From Streptomyces fradiae ATCC 10745 = DSM 40063 (GTDB taxonomy: Bacteria > Actinomycetota > Actinomycetes > Streptomycetales > Streptomycetaceae), in NCBI RefSeq assembly GCF_008704425.1, contig NZ_CP023696.1, positions 3,210,501-3,274,500 of the forward strand: a DNA stretch of 64,000 bases. The letters are read 5' to 3'. This document shows, piece by piece, positions 17,453 to 24,121 of the stretch (the first letter of the stretch is position 1; each line of letters starts with the position of its first letter). A model generated the notes under the pieces. The model was not told the origin of the DNA and searched no databases. It saw only the letters and a program-made list of their open reading frames with translations. The translations under genes and the position numbers were made by a program.

Positions 17453-17490
17453 GTTGTTCCGCGACAACCCGCCGTTGTCGCCGGAACAAC
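17453..17490. promoter_or_regulatory. Large inverted repeat before the PP2C gene
   Basis: Arms 17453-17468 and 17474-17490 are complementary except for one bulged base, with a 5-nt spacer, ending 14 nt before the leftward ATG. The right arm contains GTTGTC(gc)CGGAACAAC; a tighter form, GTTGTCCGGAACAAC, occurs inside the gene at 16404-16418. It could be a repressor site or an RNA hairpin masking the ribosome site. Confidence 0.45.
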
Positions 17491-17581
17491 ATCCAAACGT
17501 TACCGCCAATCACCGCGCAGCTGGATCGTGTAGACGCGTCGCCCCCAACCCCCCTTCACGAACCGAACTCGGAGACTTCCC

Positions 17582-17785
17582 GTGCACCTCACGCAGGCTG
17601 AACTGCTCCTCGTCGCCTTGCTCATGATCACCCTTCTGGCGATGGGAGTAGGTGGTGCAGCAATGGCCCTCGCGCGCTGGGAGGGGCTCACAGTGCCCGC
17701 CGCCATCAGCCGAGGGGGCACCGCCTTCGCCGGGACCATGGTCCTCGGAGCATCCTTGGCCGGTCTCTTCCTGATGCTCAAATAA
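17582..17785 (+). CDS. Small two-helix membrane protein, unknown
   Basis: 67 residues from a GTG start, divergent from the PP2C gene. Two hydrophobic helices (about 8-30 and 44-66) are joined by a short loop (ARWEGLTVPAAISRGGT) and the chain ends almost at the membrane. The region between it and the PP2C gene carries the inverted repeat at 17453-17490. Function unknown; small hydrophobic proteins of this size are common on actinomycete integrative elements. Confidence 0.6.
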   Translation: MHLTQAELLLVALLMITLLAMGVGGAAMALARWEGLTVPAAISRGGTAFAGTMVLGASLAGLFLMLK

Positions 17786-17866
17786 GGTAGGAGGGAGGCA
17801 GCCGACCGGTGTCGGCCGCTCCCCGCGCTTGCGCCAGCCTTCAACCAGAGAAGGGTGGCGGGGCGT

Positions 17867-18318
17867 CTACCACTCGTCGGTGTCCCCGTACTTTCCTGGG
17901 TTCTGAGCACGGTCCACAGCCTGTGCACACGACTCGGCGAAGGCCGCCTCGACGGCCACCGTGTCCCTGCCTCGCACCTGGGCCTCGACCTCCTGGCCCA
18001 TGCCAGGGCGGCGAGCTGTGCGCCAGGCCGAAGCGCGGTCGGTGTACCGGTCGGTCTCGAAGTCCCAGGCCGGCAACGACCACTGCTCCGGGAGGTCGGT
18101 CGCCGCGCGTTCCCCGCCAGGGAGGAACAGGGCTCGGGCGTGGAAGACCACAGCCCGACCAGGTACGGCCCCCACATCGCCCCGGCCGCCAGCGAGGTGA
18201 CGCCCGGCACCTGCTCGGCGATCACGTGCACCGAGGCTCCGGTCTCGGCGAGAACGAAGGCGGTGGTGAGCCCTGCCACCCCCGCCCCGACAACGACAAC
18301 GCGCTCTCCTGCACGCAC
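17867..18318 (-). pseudogene. Broken FAD-dependent amino-acid oxidase fragment
   Basis: GTG 18318 opens an N-terminus typical of D-amino-acid oxidases: RVVVVGAGVAGLTTAFVL (Rossmann FAD site), then GVTSLAAGAMWGPYLV. After about 55 residues this frame loses protein-like character; the neighbouring frame continues to a stop at 17867 (FHARALFLPGGERAATDLPE ... NPGKYGDTDEW), which I do not recognise. The catalytic part of the oxidase is missing, so this is a truncated remnant joined to other sequence. It starts 22 nt after the NUDIX stop, so both were probably one operon. Confidence 0.6.
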
Positions 18319-18340
18319 GATTCTGTGGCCTGGGGCCCAC

Positions 18341-18753
18341 TCAGGAAGGCAGGGCCCCGTCGAGGTAGTCCTGCACCGGCTCGAACAGTCCGTACGGCAC
18401 ATACTCCGGGATCTCGCCATGGGCGACCCAGGCCAGTTCGGCCAGCTCCTCGGTGTCCGCGACGTGGGCCGTGCCGTCCAGTACCTCGCATGCGGTGTAC
18501 GACATCAGTCGGCCCGTCTTGGGGTGGACGCGCTCGCCGAGCAGCTTCACGGCCGCACGGTCAGCCCGGTCTCCTCCTGGGTCTCCCGCACGGCTGCGTC
18601 CTCGCGGGCCTCCCTGGGCTCGACCTCGCCGGCCGGAAACTGCCAAGAAGGCTGTCCCTCGCTGACCCGGCGGCGCACCATCAGCACACGTCCCTCGTTC
18701 ACGACGATGGCGGCGGCGATGCCCGGACGCTCGTCCGTGTTCTGGTTCGTCAC
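18341..18753 (-). pseudogene. NUDIX hydrolase with a single-base frameshift
   Basis: The first part (ATG 18753) reads a NUDIX domain with the box GEVEPREAREDAAVRETQEETG and stops at 18547 after LTVRP. The next frame continues the same family without a gap (AVKLLGERVHPKTGRLMSY ... FEPVQDYLDGALPS) to 18341. Joining them needs one extra base within GTGCGGCCGTG near 18555 (for example GCGGGCC). Either a real frameshift or a sequencing error in a G run. An intact version would be about 137 residues and would hydrolyse nucleoside diphosphate derivatives. Confidence 0.75.
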
Positions 18754-18843
18754 GTCTGTTCCTCCAGGACGGCCAGGATGGGTGGGAAGATCGCACGACT
18801 GCCTCAGCGTGAGCCTCGATTCACCCTGAGGGCCACCTCCCGG

Positions 18844-18886
18844 CTCAATTCTGGTCTCACTTACATCAGTCCAGGCCCGTGCGGAC
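18844..18886 (+). repeat. Internal copy of the island right-end sequence
   Basis: CTCAATTCTGGTCTCA (18844-18859) matches CTCAGTTCTGGTCTCA at 21357-21372 with one change, and the similarity continues imperfectly to 18886/21399 (about 33 of 43 positions). No tRNA tail follows it here. It could be the right end of an earlier element into which the AT-richer cargo was later joined. Confidence 0.5.
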
Positions 18887-18966
18887 CTGGATATGCCGGA
18901 ACCGCTTTGGGAGGCCGTGAGGCCAACTTAAGGTGGGATCCGTTACCAAACGAGGGAGTCCCCAGC

Positions 18967-19404
18967 ATGGACCCGATCACCGCAGCGGCCCTCGCCGCGC
19001 TGGCCGGCGGGCTCGGCGGCGAAGCCGGACGTCAGGCGTGGCAAGGACTTACCGCGCTGGTGCGGCGCCCGTTCGGGCGAGCCGCGGCACAGGGAACGCA
19101 AGAAGACGGGACACCGCAGGTCAGCTCCGGCGAACTGGAAGTCGCCGCGCTGGAGGGAGACCCTGTCGACCCGATGCGCGCGCAGGCACTGGCCACTGCC
19201 CTCGGCGTACGAGCGGCCCTGGATGGAGAGTTCCGCGTACTGCTCGAGGAGTGGTGGCAGCGAGCACAGCCCAGCTCATCGAGTGGCGATGTCCACAACA
19301 GCATCAGCGGCGGCACCCAGAACGGTCCGGTGCTTCAAGGGCGGGACTTCTCAAGCCTCACCTTCAACATGACACGCACCACAGGCTCACCCAACAGGGA
19401 CTGA
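18967..19404 (+). CDS. Bell-like protein with C-terminal amyloid-type (RHIM/BASS-like) motif
   Basis: 145 residues. N-terminus ITAAALAALAGGLGGEAG is a hydrophobic, glycine-zipper-like helix of the type found in membrane-attacking HeLo/Bell domains; residues about 55-105 are helical. After a Ser-rich linker, residues 109-135 carry VHNSISGGTQNGPVLQGRDF, a motif shared with the N-terminus of the convergent neighbour (19623-21116). In bacterial amyloid signalling an NLR with an N-terminal motif nucleates the C-terminal motif of an adjacent Bell protein, which then disrupts the membrane. Start ATG 18967 follows GAGGGAG. The fold and pore function are inference; the shared motif is directly visible. 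Confidence 0.6.
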   Translation: MDPITAAALAALAGGLGGEAGRQAWQGLTALVRRPFGRAAAQGTQEDGTPQVSSGELEVAALEGDPVDPMRAQALATALGVRAALDGEFRVLLEEWWQRAQPSSSSGDVHNSISGGTQNGPVLQGRDFSSLTFNMTRTTGSPNRD

Positions 19405-19622
19405 TCGGCAGGGGCTCGTCAAACTCGCAGCGTCCCGGTCGCAGGCCAGACGAACGTGAGGTTTGGCGGTGCACATTGGTTGGAGTGCCATGTACTTGGC
19501 AACTCTTGTCCGTTTCTTGAAGCCGATGTCGTAATCGCGTCAGCTTCACTCGGCCCTGAACCTAAGCTCCGACACACGACCCCGCTACAGCAGAGCGCTC
19601 CTGATCGATCACTCCGATGGAA

Positions 19623-21116
19623 TCATTCAGACTGCGAATTCAGCCAAGCCTGGATAAGCATCGATTCATCCCTTTCCTCGGCTGCAGACTGTTCCAGATC
19701 TTCTTCCCATGCCACGGTGCGAAACAGCCCCCTCTCCCGCCATTCATTCAACGGTTCTTCGAGGTCCTCGCCATTAGCCTCATCCTGAAGCCGCCTTGCC
19801 GCGCTATAAACCAGCCGCAATTCCGCACCGGCAACATGATAATCGTCATACGGCGGCAACAGCCGATCATGCAGGGGCAAGTTTCTATCCACCTCAACAC
19901 AGCCGAGATAGCTGGAAACCGTTTCACGCATCGCCGCGTCTAGGTCCGCCGCCTGCTCCTCGCTGAGCCCAGAAACGGTAGAGACAGCGATGTTGAAGGA
20001 CTTGATCAGAGTGGTAAGCCCAGGGACCGTGAGGGTCTTCCAGAGTGCGGGTTCCCGGGCTAGGAAGTGAGCAGCGAGGTCAGCAACCGCAACCCCGTTG
20101 TCGTTGAAGAGCAGACTCGCGACGGCCACACCCAGATCACGCCGATACTCGGGGACAACCCGCGAGACCTGCGTCAACACGTCTCGGTCGATCTGCCCAG
20201 GCAGTACCTCATCTTCATCAAACAGTAGAGCGATACTCTTGCGGCTCACCGTTTCCCTTTCCCGGGATTGACCCAAATGGAGCTGCGAGAGCTCCGACTT
20301 TGACAGTTCGTTACGGAAGTCCATCCACGTCAACCCGGGCGGCTCCGGAACAAGAGACTGCTTTGCGTACTCCAACTGAGCCTGTGCCAGAGTTTCCGGC
20401 TGCCCGAACGCAAGCGCGGAGATTCGAATCCTCCCTCCTGCCGATACCGATGCCACAGTGCCGATACCTGAGAAGACCAGCGGCTCCTGAGCAGCTTCAT
20501 GGAGCGTCGTAGTCGCCGTCGCCGTCGTTAGCCAACGTGGGTCAAAGGTGACGACCACCCTCCTCGCCCCAATAGAGAAGGCAAGGTAAGGATCCTTGGT
20601 CAGCACTCCAGTCGGTTCCTTGAGCGGAGGCTCGGGCGGGTTGTTGCAGCGCATAGCGCCTTCAAAAGAGACCAGAAGGCCACGATGCACCTTCTCTGCC
20701 GTGCCTTCGCTGAGCGTCACCGCCTCCGCGTCCCACGTCTCGAACAACGGGCGAACGATCCGGACGAACTCTCCAGGCGCCATCCCCTGCCCGGCAAATG
20801 GCCTCGTGCCGTCGAGTCCGGCTCTTCTTGCTGCAGTTGCCACCGCGTTGGTCTGCGCGAGCATCGCCATCCTTGGCAGGTTGACCAAGTCGACACTGGC
20901 GAACCGGGCCCTCCAGATCTGCGATGCCCTGCGCAACTCCTCAGCGAGGGCCTCGTCAGTAACCTCGGCTACTGACGGTGGTCCTGTCATCGTGATGTTC
21001 ACGTCGCCGTGAATATCCCTTGCCTGGACGGCAGGCCCATCTACCTGCCCGGAGAGCTCATTGCTGACATGGGACGGTTTCCGGAGAGCACCCTCTCCGC
21101 CCCCGACCTGCTCCAC
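19623..21116 (-). CDS. Unknown 497-residue protein with N-terminal amyloid-type motif (putative sensor/partner)
   Basis: GTG 21116 has a clear ribosome site (GGGAGG, 6 nt upstream). Residues 18-41 (SNELSGQVDGPAVQARDIHG...) match the C-terminal motif of the Bell-like protein: N, SG, GP, Q and RD are shared in order. The remaining 450 residues match no family I know. No P-loop, NB-ARC, NACHT, TIR, protease or nuclease motif is evident. Its middle looks beta-rich (YLAFSIGARRVVVTFDP), its C-terminal third helical and acidic. The gene is clearly less GC-rich than its surroundings, indicating transfer. It converges on the Bell-like gene with a 218-nt gap. Its likely job is trigger recognition and motif templating, in place of an NLR. 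Confidence 0.6.
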   Translation of the reverse strand: MEQVGGGEGALRKPSHVSNELSGQVDGPAVQARDIHGDVNITMTGPPSVAEVTDEALAEELRRASQIWRARFASVDLVNLPRMAMLAQTNAVATAARRAGLDGTRPFAGQGMAPGEFVRIVRPLFETWDAEAVTLSEGTAEKVHRGLLVSFEGAMRCNNPPEPPLKEPTGVLTKDPYLAFSIGARRVVVTFDPRWLTTATATTTLHEAAQEPLVFSGIGTVASVSAGGRIRISALAFGQPETLAQAQLEYAKQSLVPEPPGLTWMDFRNELSKSELSQLHLGQSRERETVSRKSIALLFDEDEVLPGQIDRDVLTQVSRVVPEYRRDLGVAVASLLFNDNGVAVADLAAHFLAREPALWKTLTVPGLTTLIKSFNIAVSTVSGLSEEQAADLDAAMRETVSSYLGCVEVDRNLPLHDRLLPPYDDYHVAGAELRLVYSAARRLQDEANGEDLEEPLNEWRERGLFRTVAWEEDLEQSAAEERDESMLIQAWLNSQSE

Positions 21117-21468
21117 TACTGCCTCCCGACCTCTCTCACCCCGTGTGATCGGCTACCTGGCAGACAGTCAACACCATCTTCTGTGTCTGCAAAGGGTGTT
21201 CAAGGCGACCTATGGCTGCTGGCCTGAAGGCAAGGCCGGACCGCTCACCGCGGCTGCGGAGCAGCAGGATGTTTCCAGCTCAGCGCCCCAGATAGAGTCG
21301 GTTAACAGGAACAGCTCGCCGAGTTCACGCCGGCAGGGACAGGCAGCAGTCCCGGTCTCAGTTCTGGTCTCATTCGCCCCCGTCCGGGCCCGTCCGCACG
21401 AGGTCACCCCGAACGCTCCGCCGCAGGTCAGGACGCCCCCGACCCCCGCCGGACCCCCGTACGAACAG
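21117..21468. other. Island right end, non-coding
   Basis: About 350 nt between the motif protein and attR. It contains the promoter side of the leftward gene and two GGTCTCA repeats 12 nt apart (21354-21360 and 21366-21372) within the right-end repeat 21357-21399. No gene seen. An integrase would be expected near one end of such an element and is absent here. Confidence 0.5.
21357..21399 (+). repeat. Right-end sequence with GGTCTCA direct repeats
   Basis: Counterpart of 18844-18886. It includes part of a 12-nt-period pair of GGTCTCA, mirroring the 12-nt-period GGTTGCAGTT pair at the left end. Candidate recombinase arm site. Confidence 0.45.
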
Positions 21469-21524
21469 TTGGAAAGCGTGTTGGGGGCAACCCCTCACGA
21501 GTTCGAATCTCGTATCCTCCGCCA
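21469..21524 (+). repeat. attR: 56-bp duplicate of the tRNA-Ser 3' end
   Basis: Exact copy of 13664-13719 from TTGGAAAGCG to CCA, with no 5' half of a tRNA in front, so not a functional tRNA. It marks the right boundary of the island. Confidence 0.9.
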
Positions 21525-21543
21525 GTGCCTCACCGGGCACGAT

Positions 21544-21581
21544 GTCGAAGGGCCCCACCGTTCGCGGTGGGGCCCTTCGAC
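21544..21581 (+). terminator. Presumed original chromosomal tRNA-Ser terminator
   Basis: Perfect 17-bp stem (21544-21560 with 21565-21581) closed by a TTCG tetraloop, 20 nt past attR. Before insertion it would have ended the tRNA-Ser transcript. The 240 nt that follow, up to the next gene end at 21825, show no convincing gene. Confidence 0.8.
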
Positions 21582-21824
21582 GTTCTCCGGACCGTGTCGT
21601 CCCGGTATTCGTCCACAGCGGGTGCTCGGGTCGGTCGAGTGGCGGGAGAGCTCCGCGGTCGACGATCACGACCCGGCCGCGCTGCAGAAGCACCGGGCCG
21701 CATCCGAGCACGCGTCGGTCGCGCCGCTCCGGGTCAGGGCGGGTACGGCCGCCCGGCGCGGACTCGGGGGGCGTGAATCCACCGACCGGTGGCGGGGTGG
21801 GTGGGCGGCCGTCCGAACGGCGGG

Positions 21825-22307
21825 TCAGTCCGGGTGGAGGGCCGTGCGGCGGTCCGAGGGGGGCCAGACGTACGGGAGGTCGTCGGGGACCTCCGGGAAG
21901 AGGGGCACGTAGGCGTCCGGGTCCTTGCGTACGAGGGCCGACCTGTGGCTGCGGTGGAAGGCGTCGTCGCCCAGCCACGGCGGCAGCTCCCCGGCCGCCG
22001 CCAGTTCCGGCTGGTCGCGCACCGGGGCGTGCGGGTGCAGCGCCGCGAAGCCGGACACGAGGGAGGCCGCGCAGCTGTCCTGGTGGCCCAGGTCGCGCCA
22101 GACCCGGCACATCTCCAGGCCGTACCGGACCAGCGCCTCCTCGTAGCCGGCCCACATGCGTACCGCCGGGTGCCTGCGCCAGCCGTAGCCGGGGACCGTC
22201 AGGCCGCGCAGGACCTGGAGCGCCTCGACCCGCTGCTTGCCGAGCCGGCGGCGGTCCAGGGCCTGCGCCGAGGCCCGGAAGTCGGGGTAGGGCAGGAAGG
22301 TCTGCAT
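21825..22307 (-). CDS. Pyrimidine-dimer DNA glycosylase-family protein (MSMEG_6728 type)
   Basis: 160 residues starting MQTFLPYPDFRASAQALD, with RRRLGKQRVEALQVLRGLT and YGWRRHPAVRMWAGYEEAL, the typical blocks of the T4 endonuclease V-related family found in actinobacteria. Whether the actinobacterial branch really excises UV photoproducts is not established. Start ATG 22307 matches where homologues begin; the frame stays open further upstream but that part is not conserved-looking. Confidence 0.75.
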   Translation of the reverse strand: MQTFLPYPDFRASAQALDRRRLGKQRVEALQVLRGLTVPGYGWRRHPAVRMWAGYEEALVRYGLEMCRVWRDLGHQDSCAASLVSGFAALHPHAPVRDQPELAAAGELPPWLGDDAFHRSHRSALVRKDPDAYVPLFPEVPDDLPYVWPPSDRRTALHPD

Positions 22308-22538
22308 CGGTCGCCCTTCGTACGGCGTGCGCGGACCGCACGGGTACGAGGCGGGTACCACGCCCGGCGCCGCCCGCACCCGCGCGCCGCCGCTCCTCCG
22401 CCGTTCGGCGGCACCGGTCATGCGGCCACGGGGCACGGGGTACCCCTCCGGGGACCGGCCCGGCGTCCCGGACCGGCCCGGCGGCGGGCACCCGCCCGTC
22501 CCCTCCCGAACGGCACCGGCGAAACGGCGGCACGCACC

Positions 22539-22985
22539 ATGCAGAAGCACCACGACGGCCCCGACCGGGCCCACCAGCGCCCCGAGGGGCTCGACGACAC
22601 GCTGGTGGAGGCCCTGGGGTCACTGTCCAAGGCACGCGAGACGACGGAGCGGGCACGCGGGCACCTCTACGCGTTCCACCAGCTCACCGGCACCGCGGAC
22701 CTCGAGCTCGACCGGGCCGTCGCCCTGCTGCGCGAGGCCGGCCGGCCCGAGTGGGCCGACCGCGTGGCGGCGGAGATCCTGGGCCGCAACGTCATCCCGG
22801 GCCACTGGACGTTCCAGGTCGTCGAGGCCTACGACGACACGTACTACGAGCCGTTCCGGGCGCTCGAGGGGGCCGCCGTGGAGCAGCTGGCCGGTGGGCG
22901 CCGCCATCTGTACGAGGCGGAGATGAAGGAGGCCCGCCGCACCACCGGCCACCCCGACCACACCGCCCGCCCCGGTACTCATTGA
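22539..22985 (+). CDS. Conserved streptomycete protein of unknown function
   Basis: 148 residues, divergent from the glycosylase-family gene. Mostly helical and charged: LDDTLVEALGSLSKARETTE, FHQLTGTADLELDRAVALL, GRNVIPGHWTFQVVEAYDD, ending HLYEAEMKEARRTTGHPDH. I recognise it as a protein widespread in the genus without assigned function; no membrane segment or catalytic motif is evident. Short sequence after the stop (about 22990-23078, CAELAARDRAAAVATFYERG...) could be a remnant of another gene's end. Confidence 0.7.
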   Translation: MQKHHDGPDRAHQRPEGLDDTLVEALGSLSKARETTERARGHLYAFHQLTGTADLELDRAVALLREAGRPEWADRVAAEILGRNVIPGHWTFQVVEAYDDTYYEPFRALEGAAVEQLAGGRRHLYEAEMKEARRTTGHPDHTARPGTH

Positions 22986-23053
22986 AGGAGCCGTCCGACC
23001 CATCTGTGCGCAGAGCTCGCCGCGCGGGACCGGGCCGCCGCCGTCGCGACGTT

Positions 23054-23803
23054 CTACGAGCGCGGCATCCTGGGCTGACCGCCCGGCCTCGGGCCGCCCG
23101 GTCCGGAGGCGCCCGACCCGGCGGCGCCCGGCCCGGGGCCGCCCGGCCGCCGGCCGCCGCCGGCCGCCGAGGCCGCGGGGGTCCGGCGCGGCGCGGCCGA
23201 CGCGGCGACGGTGACGGAGGCCGGCGCGGTGGCCGGGGTGCGGCGGGTGGCTCCCGCGGGCCAGACGACGTCGACCGGGATGCCCCTGGCGCGCGCGAAG
23301 GCGACGAGGTGCGCGGTGGCGTCGCGGCCGTTGGAGGGGGAGCCGTCCCAGACCGCCAGCAGGCGCCGGCTGGTGGTGATCATCCGTTCGTCGGCGGCCA
23401 CGCAGGCGTCGCGACCCTCCGGGTCGTACGGCATCAGTCTCATCTGCTCCGCCAGCAGCAGCAGTTCGCCCGCCGCGTGGCGGTCGCGGTACGGGAGCAC
23501 CGCCGGGACCGAGCCCTGGGCCGGGAGCAGCACCACCAGCGGCCTGCCCGCCCGCCGGGCCGCGCGGCCGGCCGCCACCGGGACGCCGGCGCCGACCCGT
23601 ACGACGCCCTTCGCGCCGTCCGCCTCCCGGAGCAGGCGGGCGCTCAGCTCCGCCTCGACCAGGGTGAGGGTCTCCGTGGTCAGGTCGGTGTGCCCGACCA
23701 CCGCGATCACCTCGCGGCTCGCTTTCCCGCCATGGCGCCTCCCGTTCGTCCGTCCTCGCGTCCGCCAGTGAACACAGATCGCCGGGCGAGCGGAAGGGCG
23801 CAT
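23054..23803 (-). CDS. Rossmann-type (SLOG/LOG-like) nucleotide-binding protein
   Basis: The core reads VIAVVGHTDLTTETLTLVEAEL ... GRPLVVLLPAQ ... LLAVWDGSPSNGRDATAHLVAFARARGIPVDVVWP, the outline of SLOG-like proteins found singly in streptomycetes. Role unknown; SLOG proteins sense or process nucleotides. Start is uncertain: ATG 23803 has a strong AAGGAG but adds a 32-residue basic tail, while GTG 23710 begins at the core without a clear ribosome site. The last 60 residues are Gly/Pro/Ala-rich and low in complexity. Confidence 0.55.
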   Translation of the reverse strand: MRPSARPAICVHWRTRGRTNGRRHGGKASREVIAVVGHTDLTTETLTLVEAELSARLLREADGAKGVVRVGAGVPVAAGRAARRAGRPLVVLLPAQGSVPAVLPYRDRHAAGELLLLAEQMRLMPYDPEGRDACVAADERMITTSRRLLAVWDGSPSNGRDATAHLVAFARARGIPVDVVWPAGATRRTPATAPASVTVAASAAPRRTPAASAAGGGRRPGGPGPGAAGSGASGPGGPRPGGQPRMPRS

Positions 23804-24121
23804 CGGCTCCTTGACGGGGGCGGACGGGGGCCGGTGGGCCCCCGGTGGCGGGACTTCCGGCTCTGCGGGGGCGGTTGGGCCCTGTGGTTCCGTAGGTGGT
23901 GCGGGACGGTGTGCCCGGCTCGGCGGTTGCCTCCCCGTCAGGACGGCGGCAGCCGGGCGCACCCCCACCGCGTGCGTGCGTGGTGCGCGTGCGAGGGCCC
24001 CGGCCGCTGATCGCGGCCGGGGCCTTCGGGGTTGCCGGTGAGGCTTTCGGGCTGCCGGCGGGCCCTTCGGGGCTGCCCTCCGGCGGCTCGGGCGGTGCCG
24101 GTCAGCCTTCGGGCTGCGGCC
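23804..24121. other. Intergenic with terminator
   Basis: No gene seen. It contains a strong terminator at 23996-24024 (12-bp stem GGCCCCGGCCGC with its complement, 5-nt loop) for the wall-protein gene to the right, and the leader of the SLOG-like gene with its AAGGAG. Several CTTCGGGGCTGCC-like short repeats lie around 24028-24115. Confidence 0.5.

Larger units (their letters stand above)
13664..21524. mobile_element. Genomic island integrated in tRNA-Ser(GGA)
   Basis: About 7.86 kb between a 56-bp direct repeat of the tRNA-Ser 3' end (from anticodon loop to CCA), the usual footprint of tyrosine-recombinase integration. Contents: CoiA-like nuclease, SpoIIE-type PP2C/ATPase, small membrane protein, broken oxidase and NUDIX genes, Bell-like protein and an N-terminal-motif partner. 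No integrase, excisionase, replication or transfer gene was recognised, so the element looks immobile or trans-mobilised. The right third is visibly less GC-rich than the flanks. A 43-nt right-end sequence occurs twice (18844-18886 and 21357-21399), suggesting a composite built from two insertions. Confidence 0.85.

Noticed and set aside
21469..21524. Possible second tRNA-Ser
   Set aside because: Only the 3' 56 nt are present; the acceptor 5' strand, D arm and half of the anticodon stem are missing. It is attR.
21582..21824. Open frame after the tRNA-Ser terminator
   Set aside because: Translations in all frames lack conserved-looking blocks and no ribosome site is present.
22990..23078. Possible C-terminal gene remnant (CAELAARDRAAAVATFYERG)
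   Set aside because: Looks protein-like but has no start, no upstream part and no family I can name; mentioned only in the neighbouring entry.
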